Shown piece by piece: positions 43,785-49,929 of a DNA stretch of 64,000 bases. Made by a program: the position numbers and the translations under genes. The notes under the pieces were generated by a model, which saw nothing but the letters and a program-made list of their open reading frames with translations, was not told the DNA's origin and ran no database searches. The stretch's first letter is position 1, and every line of letters begins with the position of its first letter. This stretch comes from Planctomycetota bacterium (GTDB lineage Bacteria > Planctomycetota > J058 > JAJDCQ01): the NCBI GenBank assembly GCA_029260755.1, contig JAJDCQ010000261.1, forward strand, positions 1 through 64,000. The letters are read 5' to 3'.

Positions 43785-44225
43785 TCAGAACGCGCCCGCC
43801 CGCGAGACGGCGCTGCGGACGATCGCGAGGACCGCGAGGATGAGGACGACGATCATCATCACCGAGTAGATCGAGAGGATCATCGACCAGAACGCCTTGG
43901 AGGCGGGCGTGAAGGCGTCGCTCTTGCGGATCCTCGGGATGACGGCCGGCCCCGCCACCATGAAACCCAGGGTGAGGAGATAGGCCTTGCCGCCGTCCTC
44001 GGGCTCTTCCTCGACGTCGACGGAGTCGACGATCCGCGCCTTGGGCAAGGGCCCCTTCTTGGGCGTGCCCGTGTACGGGGTCGCGACCGGCGCCTCGCCG
44101 TCCGGCGCCGCCGCGGGGGGCGCCGCGGGGGCCGACGACTCCGGGGCGTCGGCGGCGACGGGTCCATCGGCATCGGGAGCGTCGGCCGGCTGCGGGTCCG
44201 GAGACGGATCGGAGGGTCCGGTCAT
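43785..44225 (-). CDS. Small two-TM protein with Pro/Ala-rich N-terminus
   Basis: This 146-residue protein starts at the ATG at 44225, overlapping the comF stop (ATGA). The first 75 residues are Pro/Ala/Asp-rich and disordered. The remainder has one weak hydrophobic segment (YLLTLGFMVAGPAVI) and one strong TM helix (MILSIYSVMMIVVLILAVLA), joined by a charged loop. I do not recognise a family. It sits between comF and the transglutaminase/exporter genes and is probably an accessory membrane subunit. Confidence 0.7.
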   Translation of the reverse strand: MTGPSDPSPDPQPADAPDADGPVAADAPESSAPAAPPAAAPDGEAPVATPYTGTPKKGPLPKARIVDSVDVEEEPEDGGKAYLLTLGFMVAGPAVIPRIRKSDAFTPASKAFWSMILSIYSVMMIVVLILAVLAIVRSAVSRAGAF

Positions 44226-45064
44226 GGCTCGGTCGTCCGGCGGGCGATCACGGCGGCGAGGACGCGCCGGGCGCCGGCGTCGCGAAGCGCCCGGGCGCAC
44301 GCGCCGAGCGTCGCGCCGCTCGTGAGGACGTCGTCGACGAGGACGACGACCGGCCGCTCCGCCAGCGCGGCGCGTGCCCGACGCCGCGGCGTGAAGGCGC
44401 CGCGCACCGCCGCGAGGCGGTCGTCGGCGCCGAGATGGAGGAGCGCCGGCGTCCGTCGCCGACGGGCCAGCCCCCCGCCGGGGAGGGGCGTCACGTCCAG
44501 GGCCTTCGCGAGGGCCGATCCGAGCATTTCGGCCTGATTGTAGCCGCGCGCGACGCGGCGGGTCCAGTGGGCCGGCACCCAGGCGACCGCGACCGGCGCG
44601 GGTCGACGCGGGAGCGACGACGAGAGGGCGGAGCGCACCCGCGGGGCGAGCCGCGCGGCCATCGATCGCGCGAGCGCGTGGCGATTGCGGTACTTCAGCG
44701 CGATGACCGCCTCGGCGAGGATGCCCTCGTACGGGCCGAGCGCCACGGCGCGGGCGAAGCCGAGACGCCGGTGCCGGCACCACCCGCAGCGGCGACAGCG
44801 CGGTCCGCCGAGGAATCGCCCGACGGGGCTCGCGCAGCGGGAGCAGACATCGACGACGTCGTCGGCGCCGAGCGCGAGCGCGTGTGCGCAGCGTTCGCAA
44901 AGCTCGGCGTCGCCGCCCGGCGCGACGAGGCTGACGAGCTCGCCCGGCGTCGGCTCGATCGCGGGCGTCGCGCCGCCGCAGACGCCGCACGCTGGCGGCC
45001 AGACGAGGCGGCCGCACCGCTTTCCGAGATCGACGATGGATGCGCCCGAGGTCATGGGGCGCAT
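44222..45064 (-). CDS. comF: ComF family amidophosphoribosyltransferase-like protein
   Basis: This 280-residue protein matches the ComF family. The N-terminal part carries paired cysteines (CGVCGG, CERC, CSRC, CRRCGWC), consistent with zinc ribbons. The C-terminal PRTase domain has the PRPP-binding motif VVLVDDVLTSGATLGAC and the conserved GYNQAEML. ComF is needed for DNA uptake in competent bacteria, though its molecular role is unclear, and many non-competent species carry it. Starts at 45064 (MRPM) or 45055 (MTSG) are both possible. It lies 100 bases downstream of the FHA-kinase gene. Confidence 0.88.
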   Translation of the reverse strand: MRPMTSGASIVDLGKRCGRLVWPPACGVCGGATPAIEPTPGELVSLVAPGGDAELCERCAHALALGADDVVDVCSRCASPVGRFLGGPRCRRCGWCRHRRLGFARAVALGPYEGILAEAVIALKYRNRHALARSMAARLAPRVRSALSSSLPRRPAPVAVAWVPAHWTRRVARGYNQAEMLGSALAKALDVTPLPGGGLARRRRTPALLHLGADDRLAAVRGAFTPRRRARAALAERPVVVLVDDVLTSGATLGACARALRDAGARRVLAAVIARRTTEP

Positions 45065-45164
45065 GATAGCAACGCCGGGACGCGCTTCCAGCCGTCGGCG
45101 GAAAACCACGCCGAACGGGTCGCGACGACTCGAAAGGGCTCGGATCGGGCGAACGGGGGGCGGG

Positions 45165-46409
45165 TCAGAAGCCGAGCGCGACGAGGTCGCGCTCGAGCTC
45201 GCTCGAGAACTGATAGCGCTCGTCGGGGTCCTTCCGCATCGTCTTCTCGAGCACCTGCGCCAGCGACTCGGGGACGGCCGGATTCACGTCGCGGATCGGG
45301 GTCGGGTAGCGATCGAGGATACCGATCACCACCTCCTCGAAGTCCTTCCCGGCGACGGGCGGCACCCCCGCGAGCATGTGGTAGAGGGTCGCCCCGAGCG
45401 AGTAGATGTCGCTCCGCTGATCCGCGGAGAGGGCGTTCCGGAGCTGCTCGGGAGACATGTAGGACAGCGTGCCGAGGTGCTGCCCGGGCGCGGTGATCCG
45501 CGAGAGGCCGGACTGCTCGAGGCTCTTCGCGATCCCGAAGTCGACGAGCTTCGCGCGGCCATCGTCGGTCACGAGAATGTTGTGCGGCTTGATGTCGCGG
45601 TGGATGATCTTCGCCTCGAACGCGTGCTGGAGCGCGGCGGCGATCTGCCGCGCGACGCTCGCGCCGTCGGCGACCTCGAGGCGACCCTGCCGCTCGAGCT
45701 TCTCGATCACGCTGCAGCCATCGACGAACTCCATCACGAGGCAGTAGGTGCCCATAGCTTCGATGATGTCGAAGACCTGGACGATCCCCGCGTGCTGGAG
45801 CGACGCGGCGAGCTTCGCCTCCTGGAGGAAGCGCTTCACGCACTTCTCGTTCTGCGTCTTGTCGAGGGCGAGCGCCTTCAGCGCGACGCGCAGGCCGGTG
45901 CTGATGGACTCGCCCATGTAGACGGTGCCCATCGCGCCGCGGCCGAGCATCCGGGTCACGCGGTAGTCCCCGATGACCGGCGCGTCGACGGTCGGCTTGC
46001 ACTCGGGGCAGAGATACTGGCCGCCGCCGTCGTCGTAGACCTCGCCGCCGTCGAACGTCGCCTGCGAGAGGCTCCGTCCGCATCGACTGCAGAACTTGAT
46101 GTCGACGAGGAAGCCGCTCTCGAGCAGGATCGTGATCAGGGTCGAGCCGAGGCGAACCTCGTCGCCGGCGCGCAGCGGGCACTGGTTCGTGCGGCGACCG
46201 TTGACGTAGGTGCCGTTCGCGCTGCCCAGGTCGACGAGCTGGCAGCCCGCGGGCGTGACCGAGACCGTGCAGTGACGCCGGGAGACCGCCTGGTCGTGCA
46301 CCTGGAAGTCGGCGCTGACCGAACGGCCGAGAGTGACGCTCTCATCGGGACCGACGGCGACGCTCTTGCCGACTTGGCGGCCTTTGACGATCTTCAGTTC
46401 GGCCCGCAT
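45165..46409 (-). CDS. FHA-domain Ser/Thr protein kinase
   Basis: This is a 414-residue protein. Residues 1-100 form an FHA phosphothreonine-binding domain (TLGRS, SRRHC, LGSANGTYVNG). Residues 105-140 contain a zinc ribbon with two Cys pairs (C107/C110 and C134/C137). Residues 149-410 are a protein kinase with Gly-rich loop LGRGAMGTVY, Lys178 (VALKAL), HRD at 270-272, DFG at 290-292 and YMSPEQL. There is no TM helix, so it is soluble. An FHA domain fused to the kinase suggests self-recognition of phosphorylated sites or recruitment of phosphorylated partners. The ATG at 46409 is where FHA similarity begins. The promoter at 46501-46529 gives a leader of about 85 bases. Confidence 0.92.
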   Translation of the reverse strand: MRAELKIVKGRQVGKSVAVGPDESVTLGRSVSADFQVHDQAVSRRHCTVSVTPAGCQLVDLGSANGTYVNGRRTNQCPLRAGDEVRLGSTLITILLESGFLVDIKFCSRCGRSLSQATFDGGEVYDDGGGQYLCPECKPTVDAPVIGDYRVTRMLGRGAMGTVYMGESISTGLRVALKALALDKTQNEKCVKRFLQEAKLAASLQHAGIVQVFDIIEAMGTYCLVMEFVDGCSVIEKLERQGRLEVADGASVARQIAAALQHAFEAKIIHRDIKPHNILVTDDGRAKLVDFGIAKSLEQSGLSRITAPGQHLGTLSYMSPEQLRNALSADQRSDIYSLGATLYHMLAGVPPVAGKDFEEVVIGILDRYPTPIRDVNPAVPESLAQVLEKTMRKDPDERYQFSSELERDLVALGF

Positions 46410-46500
46410 GGACGCTGCACGCTGGCTTCGCGACCGGTCGCTGGCGACCGGCCGGCCGTTGGAGATGCTTGTGATTAAAGGAGATGAACAGCTTCGCAGG

Positions 46501-46529
46501 ATTATAGCCCCGGGCCCCCGGCGCATCAA
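46501..46529 (-). promoter_or_regulatory. Predicted sigma-70 promoter of the FHA-kinase gene
   Basis: On the minus strand, TTGATG (46529-46524) and TATAAT (46506-46501) are spaced by exactly 17 bases, with a consensus -10. It would drive the FHA-kinase and possibly comF and the exporter genes behind it. Confidence 0.65.
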
Positions 46530-46680
46530 GCCGCCCAGGCCCTCACCCGGGCCCTTTCAGCCGCGGACGTCCCGTCGTGAGCTCGCCTGATCCTCGCGAC
46601 GAGCGCCGTTTCGTCCAAGTCTCCTGAGCACAAGGAACAAACCGTCATCGCCCGCAGCCCGCCCGGGGCGCGGGTTTGAC

Positions 46681-46736
46681 GCAAGCCATGCCCCTGTCAG
46701 GAGACCCGCAAACGAGTCTCCTCGGCTATGGCTTGC
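46681..46736. promoter_or_regulatory. Two-tier palindrome overlapping the hup promoter
   Basis: GCAAGCCAT (46681-46689) pairs with ATGGCTTGC (46728-46736). Inside this, AGGAGAC (46699-46705) pairs with GTCTCCT (46716-46722). The right arm covers the start of the -35 hexamer of the hup promoter, so a protein or a structure formed here could control HU. The surrounding gap (46530-46929) has no gene. Confidence 0.5.
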
Positions 46737-46761
46737 CACGTCGCGAACCTTTTGCTATAGT
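46733..46761 (+). promoter_or_regulatory. Predicted sigma-70 promoter of hup
   Basis: TTGCCA at 46733-46738 and TATAGT at 46756-46761 are spaced by 17 bases. The leader to the ATG at 46930 would be about 160 bases, long enough for extra control. Confidence 0.65.
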
Positions 46762-46929
46762 GCCGCTTAAGTGAAAATGGACGAGAGGACGGGCCCGTCG
46801 CTCGCCTCTCTCGGAGCGCAACGACGGATCTTCGCGCCTGAACGGGGAAACACCGCGGATGTTCCTCTTGGAGCATGAGGGCACGCTGTTTACGTGCTCA
46901 CGCGGCGAAAAGGGAGCGAGCGGAAGGCC

Positions 46930-47229
46930 ATGGCGACGGTAAGCAAGAAAGAGATCGTCAAGATCATCGCGGACAAGAACGGCCTCACGGCCGCGGAGAC
47001 CGCGAAGGTGATCCAGTCCTTCATGGACCAGATCATCGAAGAGCTCGGGAAGGGCAACCGGATCGAGTTCCGGGAGTTCGGCATCTTCGAGCTCAAGCGG
47101 CGCAAGCCTCGCATCGCGCGTAACCCCAAGACGGGCGAGACCGTCCCGGTTCCCGCGAAGACAGTCGTCTCCTTCAAGCCGGGCAAGACGATGAAGGAGC
47201 GAGTGGTGAACATGGAGAACGTCCTCTAG
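46930..47229 (+). CDS. hup: HU/IHF family DNA-binding protein
   Basis: This 99-residue protein is the normal length for HU/IHF, the small dimeric proteins that bend and compact DNA. The N-terminal helices carry KKEIVKIIADKNGL. The hallmark arm region includes FGIFELKRRKPRIARNPKTG, with the conserved Pro at the arm tip, followed by FKPGKTMKERV. The ATG at 46930 follows GGAAGG; an upstream in-frame ATG at 46894 would add 12 poor residues. The gene is monocistronic, with a good promoter and two terminator-like hairpins after it. Separating HU from IHF-type is not possible by eye. Confidence 0.93.
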   Translation: MATVSKKEIVKIIADKNGLTAAETAKVIQSFMDQIIEELGKGNRIEFREFGIFELKRRKPRIARNPKTGETVPVPAKTVVSFKPGKTMKERVVNMENVL

Positions 47230-47265
47230 GGACGCTTCTTCGTCTCCCTCCAGTCGTTGCAGCGA

Positions 47266-47323
47266 CCCCCGCGTTCACGCGGGGGCGAGCACGGCGCTTC
47301 CTCGATCGAGGGAGCGCCGTTTC
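47266..47323 (+). terminator. Tandem terminator hairpins after hup
   Basis: The first hairpin pairs CCCCCGCG (47266-47273) with CGCGGGGG (47278-47285) around TTCA. The second is a 30-base near-perfect palindrome (47291-47320; arms ACGGCGCTTCCTCGA and TCGAGGGAGCGCCGT, one G-U) followed by TTTCTC. Together they form a strong stop for hup. Confidence 0.8.
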
Positions 47324-47332
47324 TCATTCATT

Positions 47333-47438
47333 GGTCTGAGTCGCCGGCGGAAGCTCGCGCAAAGGCGCAAAGACCGCCGGTCCAGGAGGCTTCGCCGCGG
47401 AGCTTGGCGCCTTGGCGCCTTTGCGCGAGATTCAGACC
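47333..47438. repeat. Palindromic repeat with CGCAAAGGCGC arms
   Basis: GGTCTGAGTC (47333-47342) and CTCGCGCAAAGGCGC (47354-47368) together match the reverse complement of 47414-47438, which reads GGCGCCTTTGCGCGAG then ATTCAGACC. A GC-rich insert separates the two left-arm blocks. Its structure, simple-word arms around a variable centre, is like the elements at 7-93 and 38489-38803. The sequence from 47439 to 47505 holds nothing recognisable. Confidence 0.65.
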
Positions 47439-47505
47439 ACTTGGCGCCCGTGAGGAATCGTCGGCGGAGCCGACATCGCTGCCAACCACCAACCACCAAT
47501 GCGAA

Positions 47506-47533
47506 ACGGCCGCCGGTTCTCACCGGCGGCCGT
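47506..47533 (-). terminator. Intrinsic terminator of the CAP-domain gene
   Basis: ACGGCCGCCGGT (47506-47517) and ACCGGCGGCCGT (47522-47533) form a perfect 12-bp stem around a 4-base loop. On the minus strand it is followed by TTTCG. It begins 34 bases after the stop codon at 47567. Confidence 0.75.
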
Positions 47534-47566
47534 CCGCGTGACTTCGACTTCGGTTCGGGGGAAGGC

Positions 47567-49507
47567 CTAGCGCTTGAGCGCCTGGATCGACCCGAAGTTC
47601 TGCGTCCAGTGCTTCCCATCCTTGCCCGCGCCCATGTTGAGCCAGCGGGGGCCGAGGATGTTCCGGTGGTGACCCGAGCTGTTGTACCACGCGTTGTGCG
47701 CCGCCTCCGGGGTGATCGAGCCCATGCTGATGTTCTCGCTCACGCCCTGGGGGTAACCGGCGTTCCGGGCGCGGTCGCTCGGGCTGCGGTTCTTGGCGTT
47801 GGGGCTCTCGTGGGCGAAGTAACCGAGCTGCGTCATCTCGGCGCTGTGACCCCGCGCGCACTGGATCAGCCGGGTGTCGACCTCGAGGGGGATCCGACCC
47901 ATCATCCGGCGGTAGTCGTTGGTGACCTCGACCTGCCGGATCTCCTCGCCGCTGGGACGCTTGCCTTCCTTGATGTCCCGGCTCGCGAAGCCCGTGTTCC
48001 ACTCGTAGATCCGCTTGTCACGGAGCCGGATCAGGAGCCGCTTCTCCCACTTGTCGAGCCGGGTGGCGACCTTCCACGCGCCGTCTATGTCGCCGCTCCG
48101 GTAGCGGAGGAGCGCCTCGAAGATCGCGGGAAGCTCGGGAGCCGGGCGCGGCTCCGCGGTCCGCTCCACCGACGCCAGGAACGACTTGCTGTCCGCGAGC
48201 ACCTCCTGGAGGCCGACGTTCGCGGCGAGGAGCATCTTGGCCTGCGCCTCGGTCATGAGCATGAAGCGACCGATGTCGGCCTCGACGAGCTTCTCGTAGA
48301 ACTCCCAGTAGCCGCGGACCTTCTCGACCTTCTCGTCGACGGTCGGCTGACCGACGCGGCCGTGGTTCTCGTCGGGGTAGATCGACTTGTCGAAGATCGT
48401 CTTGAGCGCCTCTTCCCGGGAGTCCTCCCACCAGGTGAGCACCTTCATCCGGCGCTCCTTGGCCTGCTCGGACCCGAAGTCCTTCATCAGCTTGAGGAGC
48501 GTCTTCTGGTTGCGCTCGATCTGGCGAACGACCGTGGTCTCGACCGACTCGACCCGCGCATGCACGGGCTTGACGACCTGACTCGCGACGTAGGCGCGGA
48601 CGACCGGCTCGAGCTCGCTCTTGAGGACGGCGACGTCCTCGGCGCCGACGCGCGACTCGACGGCGGCGACCGACGGCTGGCTGCGAGCGACGGTCGCGAA
48701 CGCCTGCTCGCGCTGCCGATCGCTGTCGCCGAGCATGGCCGTCAGGAAGATCTCGGTCTGGCTGTCCTCGAGCCCCGCGAGCGCGTCGTAGGCGCCCTTA
48801 CGGATCTTCGCGTCGACGTTCTTGATGTCCTTGAGGATCTTGCGAGCCTCGTCGGGCACCGAGCCCTTCAGGAGCGCGCTGCGCTTCTTGTTCCGGGCGC
48901 GGTCGGCGGCCTTCTCGGCCCGATCGGCGTCGCGAGCGGCGCGACGGTCCGAGAACGGGTCCTCGCCGTCGATCTCGTCGATCCGTGAGGCGTCGGCGAC
49001 GAACGAGTCGAGGTCGAGATCCTCGTCCTCGGCGCCCTCGACGACGTCGCTGCCCCTGATGCTCCAGCCCTTGCCGTTGCGGACGTAGCCGAGCTCGGCG
49101 CGAGCGTAGGGGTGACCCGGGTCGAGGATGATGACCTTGTTGAACTCATCCTTCGCGAGCTCCCCGAGGCGAATCTTCTTCGCCCACATGGCGAGCTCGT
49201 AGTGGGCCTCGACGTCGCCCGAGTCGATCTTCGCGAGCTTCTTGCGATAGACCTGCTCGGGGCTGTCGCCCCGCTCGATCCGCTCGATGTCCTCACGCAG
49301 GATGACGGTGATCATCCCGCTCTTGGTGCGGACGCGGACCTCGTAGTCGTCATCGCTGACGATCTCGCCCTTCACCACCCCCCCGGTGTTGAGGTGAATG
49401 ACGTCGGCGTGCGCCCCGGTCAGCGAGCCGAGCACGACCGCGGTGGTGAGCGCGACGAAGGCGAGACGGCTGAGCCCCCGCTTCCCTCTCATGCCCTGCA
49501 TATGCAT
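47567..49507 (-). CDS. Secreted CAP-domain (SCP-like) protein
   Basis: This 646-residue protein has a signal peptide (about residues 10-34, ending GAHADV). An N-terminal beta segment follows (IHLNTGGVVKGEIVSDDDYE), then a TPR-like part (residues about 85-130). A long charged helical middle (about 180-500) has coiled-coil and HEAT-like character. The C-terminal CAP domain (about residues 510-640) shows CARGHSAEMTQLGYFAHESP, GVSENISMG and NSSGHHRNIL. CAP domains are external and often bind or degrade ligands; catalysis is rarely proven. The ATG at 49507 has GAGGGG upstream; ATGs at 49501 and 49492 are alternatives. It is followed by its own terminator. Confidence 0.85.
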   Translation of the reverse strand: MHMQGMRGKRGLSRLAFVALTTAVVLGSLTGAHADVIHLNTGGVVKGEIVSDDDYEVRVRTKSGMITVILREDIERIERGDSPEQVYRKKLAKIDSGDVEAHYELAMWAKKIRLGELAKDEFNKVIILDPGHPYARAELGYVRNGKGWSIRGSDVVEGAEDEDLDLDSFVADASRIDEIDGEDPFSDRRAARDADRAEKAADRARNKKRSALLKGSVPDEARKILKDIKNVDAKIRKGAYDALAGLEDSQTEIFLTAMLGDSDRQREQAFATVARSQPSVAAVESRVGAEDVAVLKSELEPVVRAYVASQVVKPVHARVESVETTVVRQIERNQKTLLKLMKDFGSEQAKERRMKVLTWWEDSREEALKTIFDKSIYPDENHGRVGQPTVDEKVEKVRGYWEFYEKLVEADIGRFMLMTEAQAKMLLAANVGLQEVLADSKSFLASVERTAEPRPAPELPAIFEALLRYRSGDIDGAWKVATRLDKWEKRLLIRLRDKRIYEWNTGFASRDIKEGKRPSGEEIRQVEVTNDYRRMMGRIPLEVDTRLIQCARGHSAEMTQLGYFAHESPNAKNRSPSDRARNAGYPQGVSENISMGSITPEAAHNAWYNSSGHHRNILGPRWLNMGAGKDGKHWTQNFGSIQALKR

Positions 49508-49624
49508 CTCGTTGATCCCCCTCGTGGTGGATGCTGCGCTCGCCCCTCTTCTCTGGTTGGCGAGCGGGCAGGCGTATATTCCTGCCGACGCGAAGAATGG
49601 TAGCGGGGGCCCCAAAATTCTGTG

Positions 49625-49885
49625 TCATGGAAGTGCAAACGCTGTGTATTTCAAACGTAACAAAGATCGAGGGGGTGGTGATGGGGGGAGATGATCGGGG
49701 TGCGGCGAGGCCTCTAGAGAGCGCCTTAACCGTTCGGCCTGAGCGCGTTCCGTCAGATCGTGGGGAATCGTCGGCGGGCGGGCGCGGAAGGCTCGGATGA
49801 GCCGATCCGAGACGCCGAATTCCCTCTGGGCGGCCCGGATTTCCAGGGTCTTGCGGAGGAAACGGCCGATCGGATCGAAGTTCAC
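49625..49885 (-). CDS. Possible small gene downstream of mutS
   Basis: A GTG at 49885 opens an 86-codon frame 44 bases after the mutS stop. The first half reads like protein with high GC3 (FDPIGRFLRKTLEIRAAQRE, then FGVSDRLIRAFRAR). The second half is Pro/Ser-rich, with more AT-ending codons. No Shine-Dalgarno sequence or domain is clear. It may be a real basic helical protein, a relic or a chance frame. The rest of the 49508-49929 gap shows nothing else. Confidence 0.3.
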   Translation of the reverse strand: MNFDPIGRFLRKTLEIRAAQREFGVSDRLIRAFRARPPTIPHDLTERAQAERLRRSLEASPHPDHLPPSPPPRSLLRLKYTAFALP

Positions 49886-49929
49886 GGCGCGAGAAGTGAG
49901 CGCGCCAACCCGATCCGAGCACTCCGTTC

